From Phaeobacter sp. J2-8 (GTDB taxonomy: Bacteria > Pseudomonadota > Alphaproteobacteria > Rhodobacterales > Rhodobacteraceae), in the NCBI RefSeq assembly GCF_022867865.1, contig NZ_JALIEC010000008.1, positions 1 through 64,000 of the forward strand: a stretch of DNA of 64,000 nt. Reading direction: 5' to 3'. This document shows, one piece after another, positions 36,377 to 45,703 of this stretch. The notes below the pieces were generated by a model. That model was not told the DNA's origin and searched no databases. It saw nothing but the letters and a program-made list of their open reading frames with translations. Positions within the stretch are counted from its first letter, which is position 1; each line of letters opens with the position of its first letter. The position numbers and the translations under genes are program-made.

Positions 36377-37415
36377 TTACGCTAACTCGCGCATGACAAG
36401 CTGCCCTTCAAATAGCGTATCGACACGCTGATCGCTTGGGCCCACATCGCCGTCACGGTCCAGCACCTCGAACAGTGCCTCGATGCTGCGTTCGGAGATG
36501 GAGGCATAGCTTTGGGCAATTGTCGTCAGGGGCGGGCAGGTAAAACGCGCAAAGGGATGATCATCCATTCCGGCAATGCGCAGCGCACAGCCCTGGCCGC
36601 GCCCGACGCGCATGCCTTTTTCATATGCGGCCGCAATCAGGCCAAGGGCCAAACGGTCGTTGCTGCACAAAACGGTGTTGGAGACCAGTTTGCGCTGCTC
36701 GATGGCCCGCAACCCGCCACGATAGCCGATTTCCTCAAAATCCCAGCCCTCTCCCTCGGCCTGGATGATCACCGGTTCGTGGCCCAGCATTTCCATCGTA
36801 TCGGTAAATCCCTTGCGGCGGCGGCGGGCGTTCGGGTTGGCAGGATTTGCCATTTCAAAAAACACCGGCGGCTCGCCGCTGCGACAGAGGTAATCCACCA
36901 TCATGCGTACAAATTGAGAATTATCCGAGCCAACAAAGGCTTCTCCGACGTTCTCCAGATAGCTGTCAAACAGGACCGTTGGCACCTCGGCGCAGAACAA
37001 CTCGATATGTTTCAGGTCGGATGACCGCCCCAAAGCCGCCAAAAGCACGCGGCCGGTTTCAGGGATCGCAGGGAATCCAGGATCGCCCTTTCCTGCTCTG
37101 GCGCGCCATGAGAGCTGAACAAAAGCGGAAAGAACCCGGCCGCCATACAGCGGCGTTCAATACTGCGGGCGATCTCGGCAAAGAAGGGATCGGCGAGATA
37201 GGGCACAACAACCCCGACATTCTTGGTCAGCCGCCGGTTTTGGTTCATCGCAAAGATATTGGGGCGGTAATCATATTTCTCCAGCGCGCGCTCGATCCGT
37301 TCCCGGGTCGAGTTGCGGACAAATCCGGGTTGTTGAAATATTTTGACACCGTGGGCCGGGAAATTCCGCTAACTTCCGCGAATTCCTCCATATTCTTGAT
37401 TTTGCGTCCATTCAT
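36377..37415 (-). pseudogene. LacI-family regulator of the polyol operon, two one-base deletions
   Basis: Three frames together encode one LacI protein. MNGRKIKNMEEFAEVSGISRPTVSKYFNNP is the helix-turn-helix, from ATG 37415. After a missing base at 37325-37326 it continues FVRNSTRERIERALEKYDYRPNIFAMNQNRRLTKNVGVVVPYLADPFFAEIA. After another near 37050 it continues VLLAALGRSSDLKHIELFCAEVP to the stop at 36377. Restored length is 346 residues. The sensor domain has the usual LCSNDRLALGLIAAA stretch. It precedes smoE on the same strand and probably represses it through TTACGCGCGTAA. Two independent breaks in one gene are unusual even here. Confidence 0.83.
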
Positions 37416-37702
37416 GTGTCGAGACCCCGGGCTTTTCCGTTTTTGCGTTTATTTTCAATGTTCAGGCTCTCACCCACATCATGGCGTCGGGCAAAGAAAA
37501 ACTTTACGCGCGGCATGGTAAATTTTACGGTAATCGCTCTTACCGACAAAAATCAAGCCATGTTTCCAAATTGTTGGCCCAAGATCTGCGCAAATGTGGC
37601 GATGCGACCGCCACATAAGGTCCGAAGCGCATGTTTTTTGATCACCCGCCCCCGGCGGCGCATTGTGACTGCGCCGCGCGGCTTCAGGGCGGCTTTTGCG
37701 AC
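37416..37702. promoter_or_regulatory. Intergenic region upstream of the LacI gene with operator-like half sites
   Basis: 287 bases between lacI and acr3, both on the minus strand. TTTACGCGCG (37503-37512) and TTTTACGGTAA (near 37523-37533) resemble the smo palindrome and suggest autoregulation of the LacI gene. The stretch 37540-37702 shows nothing I can name. Confidence 0.45.
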
Positions 37703-38728
37703 CTAGGTCGTGCCGGGGTCTGGTGCGAAACGCGCCCGTGTTCGATTGGCGAAGGCAACCAGCGTCAACATCACCGGCACCTCTACCAGAACCCCCACCA
37801 CCGTCGCCAACGCGGCCCCGGAATTCAGGCCAAACAGGCTGATCGCAACTGCAACCGCCAGTTCAAAGAAATTCGAGGTGCCAATCAGGGCACAGGGCGC
37901 CGCGATCCGATGTGGCACCTTCATTGCAAAGGCCGCCGCATAGGCTACCGCAAAGATGCCATAGCTTTGCAGGATAATCGGCACGGCAATCAGCAAGATG
38001 ATCAGTGGTTTCGCGACAATCACCTGCCCCTGAAGGCCAAACAGGATCATGACCGTCACAATCAAACCGACCACGGAATAGGGTTTCACCCGCGCCTGAA
38101 ACCGGTCAATTGCCGCCTCGGACCCCAGACGATTGCGTGTCACCAAGCCCGCCGCCAGCGGCAGGGCGATAAACAACAGCACCGACATCACCAACGTCGA
38201 CCACGGCACGGTGATGTCCGTAACCCCCAGCAATACTGCGACAATCGGCGCATAGGCCACCACCATGATCAGATCGTTCACCGACACCTGCAACAGGGTA
38301 TAGGTCTCGTCGCCGCGCGTCAGTTGTGACCAGACAAAGACCATCGCGGTACAGGGCGCCGCCCCCAACAGGATCAGACCGGCGATGTATTGCAACGCAT
38401 CTTCCTGCGGAATCCAGGGGGCAAAGACATATTGAAAGAAGACCACCGCCAGAGCGGCCATGGAAAACGGCTTGATCAGCCAATTCACAACCAGCGTGAT
38501 CACCAACCCACGCGGCTGTTTGGCCACATCCCGCAGCGATCGCGGGTCCACGCCGACCATCATCGGATAGACCATCGCCCAAATCAGCACCGCAACCACC
38601 AGATTGACGCTGGCGACCTCGGCCGCCGCCACCGCGCCGATCAATCCCGGCGCGAGATTGCCCAGCAAAATCCCTCCCGCCATGGCCAAAGCAACCCAAA
38701 GGGACAGGTATTTTTCGAAAATATTCAT
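37703..38728 (-). CDS. acr3: Acr3-family arsenite efflux transporter
   Basis: 341 residues and ten hydrophobic segments. The Acr3 signature [36 protein letters not shown] contains the conserved Cys at residue 126, needed for arsenite handling in characterised members, and [40 protein letters not shown] is the second conserved block. It extrudes arsenite/antimonite using the proton gradient. No arsR or arsC is adjacent, so either the gene is controlled from elsewhere or its partners lie outside the window. It is downstream of the SDR gene on the same strand, but 266 bases apart. Confidence 0.92.
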   Translation of the reverse strand: MNIFEKYLSLWVALAMAGGILLGNLAPGLIGAVAAAEVASVNLVVAVLIWAMVYPMMVGVDPRSLRDVAKQPRGLVITLVVNWLIKPFSMAALAVVFFQYVFAPWIPQEDALQYIAGLILLGAAPCTAMVFVWSQLTRGDETYTLLQVSVNDLIMVVAYAPIVAVLLGVTDITVPWSTLVMSVLLFIALPLAAGLVTRNRLGSEAAIDRFQARVKPYSVVGLIVTVMILFGLQGQVIVAKPLIILLIAVPIILQSYGIFAVAYAAAFAMKVPHRIAAPCALIGTSNFFELAVAVAISLFGLNSGAALATVVGVLVEVPVMLTLVAFANRTRARFAPDPGTT

Positions 38729-38793
38729 TTGGGGGCCTCTTGATGTCTGATCGGCGAAGACGCGGCTCTGCGCGCTTATTCGTTATTTCACGG

Positions 38794-38806
38794 ATATTTA
38801 AAATAT
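38794..38806. promoter_or_regulatory. AT-rich palindrome upstream of acr3
   Basis: ATATTTAAAATAT is a perfect palindrome around a central A, 66 bases before the acr3 start, inside the otherwise GC-rich 38729-38994 gap. Its position suits a promoter or metalloregulator site (ArsR sites are AT-rich inverted repeats), but no regulator gene is nearby. The remainder of the gap shows nothing specific. Confidence 0.4.
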
Positions 38807-38994
38807 AGAGGGAGAGTCAAGACATCCACCCGGTAAATTCGCAAATACCAGCGCCCCGGCTGTGCGGCATGGATATGAAACTGATGTGATACTGGTGCGA
38901 TCCTGTTGCGATACTGGCCAAGTTAAGCGCAAAAAGACAAAAGCCGCGCAGGAAAACCCGCGCGGCATAGACGGTCAAAGCCGACAGGCGGACA

Positions 38995-39814
38995 TCACCA
39001 GGCGGTGAAGCCCCCATCCAGCACCAGATTGGCCCCGGTCATATAGCTTGACGCGCCAGAGCCCAGGAATTGCACAATCGGGCCAAATTCTTCGATGTCG
39101 GCCTGACGGTTCATCGGCACCCGCTGAAGAAACGCGTCGATGAATTCCTTGTCAAACGACCCGGTTTTGACCCCGCCAAAGGTCACCAGATTCACCCGCA
39201 CCCCTTTGGTGGCCCAATATGTGGCCAGATAGCGTGTCATGTTCAGCAAACCGGATTTTGACGCCGCATAAGAGATCGCCTTGACGAACGGTTTGCCGTC
39301 GCGTTCCTCGCGATAGGAATAGAGCGCCTGATTGGGCGACACCATGCCATACATCGAGCCCACCATGATGATAGAGCCGCGCCCGGCCTCGGCCATTTTG
39401 GCCCCCACCACCTGGGATGTCAGCATGACACCGGTCAGATTTGTGTCGATCACGTCATCCCAATATTTTTTGGGATAGATCTCGAACGGGGCGTTCTGGT
39501 CGGCGTCGCCATCGGGTTTGCTGTCGATGCCGGCATTGTTGACCAGAATATCCGGCACACCCCAGGCCGCGATCAGCGCATCAGTGGCAGCAATCAGGCT
39601 GTCCTGATCGCGCACATCCGCCACAAACACCCGCACGCGGTCGCCAAGGCCGGGGAATTGCGCCTCGATCTCTTCGGCTGTGCGGCTGCGGCGGGCAAAA
39701 ATCGCGACCTTGGCGCCAGGCGCCGGCCAGCTGTTTGGTGAATTGCGTGCCAAGCTGGCCCAACCCACCTGTCACGATGGCAACCTTGTCGGTCACGTCA
39801 AAGAAATCCTTCAT
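38995..39814 (-). pseudogene. Short-chain dehydrogenase, one-base insertion
   Basis: Classical SDR. VAIVTGGLGQLGTQFTKQLAGA is the NAD(P) loop, the body has DILVNNAGIDS, and the catalytic region is SYAASKSGLLNMTRYLATYWATKGVRVN (Tyr-x3-Lys). The frame breaks at 39718; dropping that base makes AGAGAKVAIFARRSRTAEEIEAQ continuous and gives 272 residues from ATG 39814. It starts 12 bases after tctA of the second TTT operon, so it acts on the imported compound, probably oxidising a hydroxy-acid or sugar acid. The closest general kin are gluconate 5-dehydrogenase-like SDRs. Confidence 0.82.
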
Positions 39815-39826
39815 GGCTCTTGTCCT

Positions 39827-41380
39827 TTATTTGTTCACTACGTTTTTGGGGGGCATGGGCGATGGGGTGATCTCTGCGCCAATGTGACGGCGGCGCAGCG
39901 CCTTCCAGATGGTCAACAGCAACACCGCACAGACAAACAGACCCAGACCACAGGCAACCGGGCGTTCAAAAAACGCCAAGAGGTCGCCGCGCGCGATCTG
40001 CATCGACATGATGAAATTGCGTTCCAGCACCGGCCCCAGCACAAGCCCGAGGATCACCGGCGCAATCGGAAAACCGTTGCGCTCCATGAGATAGCCGACA
40101 AGACCGGCAACCAGCATGATGCCGACGCCAAACAACGTGTTGTTGATGGCAAAAGACCCCAGAAAGCAGCAGACAAGGATCATCGGCACAATCACCGATT
40201 TCGGCACCGCAAGCACAAGCCGCGCACCGCGGATCGCCAGATGGCCCAGCGGGAAAAGCAACAGGTTGGCGATGAAAAACGACATGATGATTGCCGTGGG
40301 CATCACCGGGTTTTCGACAAACAACCGCGGCCCCGGCGCCAGACCCTTCATATAGAGCACGCCAACCGCGATGGCGGTCACCGCATCACCGGGAATGCCA
40401 AACACCAACGCCGGAATCCAGGCGCTGGACAGGCCGGAATTATTGGCCGATGTCGCCTCGATCAGACCTTCGGGGTGGCCGGTGCCGAATTTTTCCGGCG
40501 TCTTGGAAAACCGCCGCGACACACCATAGGCAATCCACGCCGCAAGATCGCCGCCCACACCCGGCAACGCCCCCAATGACGCGCCAAGCGCGGTGCCGCG
40601 CAGCAGGCTGAGCGGATAGCGGCGCAGCAGGCCGAAAACGCCCTGGAACGGGCGGGAAATCTTTGGTTTGTCGTCGCGGTTCAGGATCGCCACATCGGCC
40701 CGACCCGCCGCCGACAGGCCGCGCAAAATCTCGGAAAAGGCAAACATGCCAATCATCACCGGGATAAAGCTGATGCCGCCGCTCAATTCGATCGACCCAA
40801 GGGTGAAACGCGGCTGGCCAGAGGTAACATCCAGCCCAACGGTGGAAATCAACAGCCCGATGGCCAGCGAAACCCCGCCCTTGGCCGGATTGTCGCCCGA
40901 CACCACCGCACAGGTCAAAAGCCCCAGCACCGCCAGCCAGAAGAATTCAAAGCTGGAAAAATTCAGCGACAATTGCGCCAACAGCGGCCCGGTGATCAAC
41001 AACACACAGGCCCCGATCAACCCGCCGGTGGCAGAAAAGAAAAACCCGATCGACAGCGCCCGCCCGGCCTGACCGCGCCGGGTCATTGCATAGCTTTCCT
41101 CGGTATAGGCGGCCGAGGCCGGGGTGCCGGGAATGCGCAGCAAGGCACCGGGAATATCGCCGGCGGTGATCGCCATCGCGGTCGAAGACACAATCAGCGC
41201 AATCGCCGGAAGCGGCGCCATGTAAAAGGTCAGCGGCACCAAAAGCGCCGTCGCCATGGTTGCGGTCAACCCCGGCAGCGCGCCGATAAACAGCCCATAG
41301 ACCGCCCCGCCAAGAATCGCCACCAGCACATCGAATTGCAACACCAGCCCCAGACCGGCCCAAAGGGTCTCTGCGCTCAT
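39827..41380 (-). CDS. tctA: Tripartite tricarboxylate transporter large membrane subunit (second TctA)
   Basis: 517 residues. It shares with the first TctA the blocks GALPGLTATMATALLVPLTF, GDIPGALLRIPGTPASAAYTEESYAM, FSSFEFFWLAVLGLL and LGASLGALPGVGGDLAAWIAYGVSRRFSKTPEKFGTGHPEG. Outside these the two differ, so it is not a recent duplicate. It overlaps tctB by four bases. It serves the GntR/RraA-linked system, so its substrate is probably different from the first. Confidence 0.92.
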   Translation of the reverse strand: MSAETLWAGLGLVLQFDVLVAILGGAVYGLFIGALPGLTATMATALLVPLTFYMAPLPAIALIVSSTAMAITAGDIPGALLRIPGTPASAAYTEESYAMTRRGQAGRALSIGFFFSATGGLIGACVLLITGPLLAQLSLNFSSFEFFWLAVLGLLTCAVVSGDNPAKGGVSLAIGLLISTVGLDVTSGQPRFTLGSIELSGGISFIPVMIGMFAFSEILRGLSAAGRADVAILNRDDKPKISRPFQGVFGLLRRYPLSLLRGTALGASLGALPGVGGDLAAWIAYGVSRRFSKTPEKFGTGHPEGLIEATSANNSGLSSAWIPALVFGIPGDAVTAIAVGVLYMKGLAPGPRLFVENPVMPTAIIMSFFIANLLLFPLGHLAIRGARLVLAVPKSVIVPMILVCCFLGSFAINNTLFGVGIMLVAGLVGYLMERNGFPIAPVILGLVLGPVLERNFIMSMQIARGDLLAFFERPVACGLGLFVCAVLLLTIWKALRRRHIGAEITPSPMPPKNVVNK

Positions 41381-41844
41381 GGCAAAAGCCCCCCAAGCGG
41401 GCCAACCGGCAAGGACACCCGCAAGATCCCGGAAAAGACGAAATACAATACAAAGACAAACACCGGCGCAACGGTGACAATCACCGGCCAGCGCGCGCCC
41501 ATCAGCGCCATCATCACCGCCATGAACCCAATGCCAAACAGCGGAAAGCCCAAAGGCTCAAACGCCAGAATGCCGATCACCAGACCAACAAGCGACCAAA
41601 GCGCCGCAACGCCATCCCGCAGACGGGTGTGCCAATCGCTGACATCAATCAGCCGCGCGCGTTGGCGCAATCCGCTGATCCCGATGATCACGCCAAAAAC
41701 CGCCAACGCCACACCGATGGCGGTCGGCAGCAAATCCGCGCCAAACCGCACCCCCGGCACACTGGGGAGCTTTGACGCCCCCCAGATCACAAGTACGCCG
41801 AACGCGGCCAGAAACGGCCCGATTAATCTGTCCCCGATCCGCAT
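41377..41844 (-). CDS. tctB: Tripartite tricarboxylate transporter small membrane subunit (second TctB)
   Basis: 155 residues with four hydrophobic stretches: RLIGPFLAAFGVLVIWGASKLP, LPTAIGVALAVFGVIIGISGL, VAALWSLVGLVIGILAFEPLGFPLFGIGFMAVMMALMG, and VIVTVAPVFVFVLYFVFSGILRVSLPVG. Position between tctC and tctA (ATGA overlap at 41377-41380) fixes the call. Confidence 0.84.
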   Translation of the reverse strand: MRIGDRLIGPFLAAFGVLVIWGASKLPSVPGVRFGADLLPTAIGVALAVFGVIIGISGLRQRARLIDVSDWHTRLRDGVAALWSLVGLVIGILAFEPLGFPLFGIGFMAVMMALMGARWPVIVTVAPVFVFVLYFVFSGILRVSLPVGPLGGLLP

Positions 41845-41880
41845 ATGGTCGGCCCTTTCGAAGTTACTTCGCCAGATCAG

Positions 41881-42869
41881 TTACTTCGCGAGACCAACCG
41901 TGGTCAGCGCCGCCGAGAGACCTTCGCTCGACGAGCGCACGGTGTGTTCGAAATCAGCCGCAGTCTGATACGCGACGGAAAAGCCGCGCGATGCCATGAA
42001 GGCCCGGAAATCCGCGTCTTCTGTGATCTCTTTCAATGCGCCTTCGACCTTGGTCACAACCTCGTCCGGCACGCCCTTGGGGGCGGCCACACCACGATAG
42101 GGCAGGGGCGACCAATCGACGTTGAACACCTCGGTTGTGGTGGCGAGATCGGGGTAATACTGGCTGCGCTCTGACGAAATCAAAGCCACGGTTTTGGCTT
42201 CGCCCGCATCGACCAGCGCCTGTGCTTCGGCGGGTGAGGTCGAAACCACATCAATTGCGCCAGCGGCCAGTTGTTGCAGGGCCGGTGCCGAACCGTCCGA
42301 GGCCACCCAATTTGCCGCCAAAGGGTCAATCCCCAGCTTGTCCAGCAATCCGACCCAGGCCAGATGTGACAGGCCACCACGGTTCGCGCCCGACGCGGCA
42401 ATTGCGCCCGGATCTTCCTTGACGGCGGCAATCAGGCCGCGTCGCTGTAATCGGCATCTGCCGCGATGTTGATCGCAATCGGATCCGCATTGAACCGCCC
42501 GATATAGGCAAGATCATCCGGCGTCGCACCGGCCAGACCCTGCGCGGCATACATGCCGACCTCAATCGTGATCACCCCAAGGGTATAGCCATCGGGATCG
42601 GCGGTTGCGATCGCGGAATGCCCGACAAGCCCACCGCCGCCCGTGCGATTTACAACGTTGAACGGTTGGCCGAACTTCTCCTCCAGTTCCGCAGCAACCG
42701 CGCGGGCGGTGGCATCGGTGCCGCCCCCGGCGGACCAGGGTACAATGATGGTGACAGCTTTTTCCGGCCATTCGGCCAGGGCGGCGCCTGCGCTGGCGAA
42801 GACGATCAATCCGGCGGTCAGCGCCCGGCGGGCAACGCGACTTCCCAGCATATTGACTGTGTGGAACAT
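41881..42869 (-). pseudogene. tctC: TctC/Bug-family binding protein, one-base deletion
   Basis: ATG 42869 follows GAGGGAGGAAA. A signal peptide ends ASAGAALA, then EWPEKAVTIIVPWSAGGGTDATARAVAAELEEKFGQPFNVVNRTGGGGLVG, the Bug hallmark. The frame is lost near 42436-42441. One added base gives DAGLIAAVKEDPGAIAASGANRGGLSHLAWVGLLDKLGID, running on to 41881: 329 residues, normal for the family. First gene of the second tctCBA-SDR operon, divergent from the GntR gene with a clear palindrome between. Confidence 0.86.
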
Positions 42870-42926
42870 GGTTTCCTCCCTCTTGCTCCAAAGTGTGCGG
42901 CCATTATGTGGTCAGCACACTTGACA

Positions 42927-42942
42927 TATGACTTATGTCATA
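42927..42942. promoter_or_regulatory. GntR-type operator between tctC and the GntR gene
   Basis: TATGACTTATGTCATA: arms TATGAC and GTCATA are perfect around TTAT. It sits next to TTGACA (42921-42926), 57 bases before tctC and 97 before the regulator. Its position between divergent genes and its form match FadR-type GntR operators. Confidence 0.75.
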
Positions 42943-43039
42943 GGTAGCGTAAACCTCAACACGGCGGGCCGTCAACAGGCTTGTCACAGGTCGCGCCAAC
43001 CGGGTTAGACTGGCAAAAATAGTAGAGAAGGTATTGGTG

Positions 43040-43789
43040 ATGACCGCACAGCCCATACAACCCGCCGCCCGTGAACGGCTTCATGTGCCGGTGCAAACCT
43101 CGCTAGAGGAACGCATCCTGCGCGGTGATTTGAAAATCGGCGACAAACTGGATTCAGAAAGCAAGATCGCCCGCGATTTTGGCATTTCGACCCGGTCTGT
43201 GCGCGAAGCAATTCAGGCGCTTGAGACCAAGGGGCTGGTGCAGCGGCGCCATGGCGGCAACACGATGGTGGTGCGCCGGGATGTGAATGAATTCATCGGC
43301 TCGCTTGCCGTCACCGTGCGCCAGCAATTGGCCACCGAACCCGGCTATCTGCGTCAATTGACCGATGCCCGCCGCATGATCGAGGTCGAGGTGATTGACC
43401 TGCATGTGCAGGCCGAAAACCCGGTGCTTGACGGGGTCGAGGCCGAACTCGCCCGGATGCGATCCGCCCGGGATGCCAATGCGTTTGATGAATTTGTCGA
43501 AGCTGATGCCGCCTTTCACCTGGCGCTGGTCCGGGCCTCCGGCAACCGCATTCTGGCGATCATGTATGAAAATTTCGCCAATCTTATCAACGACATGATT
43601 CGGGTGTCCAGCCGCGTGCCCACCAAATCCCTGGCCGAAGCCTATGACGAACACGAAGAGATATTTACCCGTATCCGGGATCGTGACGGCCCCGGCGCAA
43701 AGGCGCTGATGCGGGCCCAGATCGCGCGCAGCACGGAATATCTACATATCGCCATCAAAAAAGAAATGGAGAGCGACCAGAATGTTTGA
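43040..43789 (+). CDS. GntR-family (FCD) regulator of the second TTT operon
   Basis: 249 residues. The winged helix is at about 20-85 (LEERILRGDLKIGDKLDSESKIARDFGISTRSVREAIQALETKGLVQRRHGGNTMVV). The FCD domain has DARRMIEVEVIDLHVQ, EADAAFHLALVRASGN and the metal/ligand stretch AYDEHEEIFTRIRDRD. ATG 43040 is favoured over TTG 43034 and GTG 43037 because GAGAAGG lies nine bases ahead. It overlaps the RraA gene by eight bases. Likely binds TATGAC-N4-GTCATA and controls itself, RraA and the divergent tctCBA-SDR. Confidence 0.88.
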   Translation: MTAQPIQPAARERLHVPVQTSLEERILRGDLKIGDKLDSESKIARDFGISTRSVREAIQALETKGLVQRRHGGNTMVVRRDVNEFIGSLAVTVRQQLATEPGYLRQLTDARRMIEVEVIDLHVQAENPVLDGVEAELARMRSARDANAFDEFVEADAAFHLALVRASGNRILAIMYENFANLINDMIRVSSRVPTKSLAEAYDEHEEIFTRIRDRDGPGAKALMRAQIARSTEYLHIAIKKEMESDQNV

Positions 43790-44441
43790 ATATGATTACA
43801 GCGCGGCTGAAAAGGACGCGATGGCGCGGCTGCGCAATTGGTATTCCGGCGACGTGCACGACAGCATGGAGGCGCTGGGCCTTTGGGGTGTGCTTGACGG
43901 CATTTCGCTGCTTGGGGTGCTGGACCCCGGACAGGTCGTGGTTGGCCCGGCTGTCACCGTGCAATTTGCACCTTCGGATCGCAAGGGCGAGCCGCAGGAT
44001 GTCTATCACAATGCCATCGACAATGTGCCGGACGGCGGCATTCTGGTGGTCGAGGCCTCCTGCGCCCCGGGATCATGTTCCGGCGAATTGATGAGCTCCG
44101 GCGCCAAGACCGCAGGCGCGGCAGCGACGGTGGTCAACGGCACGGTGCGGGATCTGGCGCAGGTGCGTGGCCTTGGCTATCCGCTGTTTGGCACCGCCCC
44201 CAGCCCGGTTGGCGTCACCGGCAAAAAGGAACCGGTGGCCAGTCAGGTGCCGATCGAGATTGGCGGCGTGACGGTCGCACCGGGGGATGTGATTTTTGGC
44301 GATATTGATGGTGTCGTGCGCATTTCTCGCAGCACGCTGGTCGCCGTGGCGGATCAGGCCGACAGCCTTGGCCGCGAAGAAGCCGCCGCACGCGACCGCA
44401 TTCTTGCCGGTGAAAAACTGCAAGCCGTCTGGCCGGTCTAG
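43782..44441 (+). CDS. RraA-family protein, probable oxo-acid aldolase/decarboxylase
   Basis: 219 residues with the RraA/HMG-aldolase fold: YSGDVHDSMEALGLWGVLDGI, DNVPDGGILVVEASCAPGSCSGELMSSGAKTAGAAATVVNGTVRDLAQVRGLGYPLFGTAPSPVG, and GDIDGVVRIS. The Gly-rich strand with VNGTVRD holds the Arg-Asp pair that in 4-hydroxy-4-methyl-2-oxoglutarate aldolases binds pyruvate and metal. Linked to GntR and a TTT importer, so a catabolic aldolase is more likely than the RNase E regulator role of E. coli RraA. Substrate unproven. Confidence 0.83.
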   Translation: MFEYDYSAAEKDAMARLRNWYSGDVHDSMEALGLWGVLDGISLLGVLDPGQVVVGPAVTVQFAPSDRKGEPQDVYHNAIDNVPDGGILVVEASCAPGSCSGELMSSGAKTAGAAATVVNGTVRDLAQVRGLGYPLFGTAPSPVGVTGKKEPVASQVPIEIGGVTVAPGDVIFGDIDGVVRISRSTLVAVADQADSLGREEAAARDRILAGEKLQAVWPV

Positions 44442-44467
44442 GGTCAAACCCCGAAAACCGCGCCCAT

Positions 44468-44505
44468 TGGCGCAACTGTGCAAACAACCTGCTTCAGTTG
44501 CGCCA
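44468..44505. terminator. Bidirectional hairpin between RraA and the ABC ATPase gene
   Basis: Perfect 11-base arms TGGCGCAACTG (44468-44478) and CAGTTGCGCCA (44495-44505) with a 16-base loop, midway between two convergent stops at 44441 and 44513. No strong U-run, but the site suits termination from both sides. Confidence 0.65.
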
Positions 44506-44512
44506 TAGATCC

Positions 44513-45598
44513 CTAGGATCCCGGGCGGGTGTCAATCCGGTTGCCGGTTTCCGCGTCAAACAGGTGTAATTTGCTGCGGTCAAACCGCAGGGGCAGGGAC
44601 ATGCCACGGGCCACCGGCGTTTCCGGGCTTAGCCGGACCACCGCCATTGCCCCGGCAATGCGGACCGAAACCATAGTATCGGACCCCAGCGGTTCGAACA
44701 CTTCGACGGTTGCGGTGACATCCGCCGCGTCTGTGTCGCTGGGGCTGATCGCTTCGGGACGCGCCCCAAGATGCACCTTTGCCCCGTCTGGCGCGTCAAT
44801 CCCGTCAAACGGCAACACCAACCCCGCCACATCAACACCCGTGCCGGTGTCCGCCTTTCGCACCACACCGTCAAAAATATTCATCTGCGGCGAGCCGATG
44901 AATTCAGCAACAAACCGCGTTGCCGGATGTTCATAAAGCTCCAGCGGCGGGCCTTCTTGCAGAATGCGGCCGTCTTTCAGGATGACAACACGATCCGCCA
45001 ATGTCAGCGCCTCGACCTGATCATGGGTGACATAAAGCGTCGTGCGCCCCAGCAATCCGTGCAGGCGTTTAATTTCCGTCCGCATTTCCACCCGCAGTTT
45101 TGCATCAAGATTGGACAGTGGTTCATCAAACAGAAAGGCCGACGGGCGGCGCACGATGGCGCGGCCCATGGCCACGCGCTGACGTTGGCCACCGGAAAGC
45201 TCGGCAGGGCGGCGATCAAGGTATTTCTCGATCTGCAACATCTGGGCGGCCTCCGCGATTCGTGTCTTGCGGTCGGCGTCACTGGTTTTGCGCATCTTGA
45301 GGCCAAAACCGATGTTGTCGGCGACGCTCATATGCGGATAAAGCGCGTAATCCTGAAACACCATGGCAATGTCGCGGTCGCGGGGTTCGACCGAATTCAC
45401 CACCTTGTCCCCAATCAACAACCGGCCTCCGGAGATATCCTCCAACCCTGCAACCATCCGTAAAAGCGTGGATTTTCCGCAACCTGACGGCCCGACAAGC
45501 GCCACGAATTCACCGTCATTGATCGCCAGATCAATTCCATGGATCGCTTTGACCGCGCCATAGTTCTTTTCAATCTTGTCCAGCGTGATTGTGGCCAT
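44513..45598 (-). CDS. UgpC/MalK-type ABC transporter ATPase
   Basis: 361 residues. Walker [10 protein letters not shown] near residue 36, signature [14 protein letters not shown] near 134, Walker [13 protein letters not shown] near 155, TOBE tail with LHLGARPEAISP-like text. ATG 45598 follows GGGAGGAA. It is transcribed away from the rest of its transporter: binding protein and permeases lie on the plus strand at 47455-50485, which lack an ATPase. The GntR gene separates the two transcripts, so one regulator can control both. Confidence 0.9.
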   Translation of the reverse strand: MATITLDKIEKNYGAVKAIHGIDLAINDGEFVALVGPSGCGKSTLLRMVAGLEDISGGRLLIGDKVVNSVEPRDRDIAMVFQDYALYPHMSVADNIGFGLKMRKTSDADRKTRIAEAAQMLQIEKYLDRRPAELSGGQRQRVAMGRAIVRRPSAFLFDEPLSNLDAKLRVEMRTEIKRLHGLLGRTTLYVTHDQVEALTLADRVVILKDGRILQEGPPLELYEHPATRFVAEFIGSPQMNIFDGVVRKADTGTGVDVAGLVLPFDGIDAPDGAKVHLGARPEAISPSDTDAADVTATVEVFEPLGSDTMVSVRIAGAMAVVRLSPETPVARGMSLPLRFDRSKLHLFDAETGNRIDTRPGS

Positions 45599-45661
45599 AT
45601 GCCGTTCCTCCCGTTTTGGCATTCGCCCGAATTGGGGCTTGCCACTCTGTGATTTCTTGTA

Positions 45662-45678
45662 TTATCGTTATTGATAAC
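45662..45678. promoter_or_regulatory. Operator-like inverted repeat between the ATPase and GntR genes
   Basis: TTATC (45662-45666) and GATAA (45673-45677) are inverted around a smaller repeat GTTAT-N2-ATAAC (45667-45678). It is AT-rich against a GC-rich background and lies in the 105-base divergent gap. Probable binding site of the adjacent GntR protein. Confidence 0.6.
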
Positions 45679-45703
45679 AATAGTTGAGCGCAAGAGGAAC
45701 GAT

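Noticed and set aside
42460-42760. Deliberate programmed frameshifting in the many broken genes
   Set aside because: The break sites share no slippery heptamer or downstream structure and occur in both directions, so programmed frameshifting is not supported.
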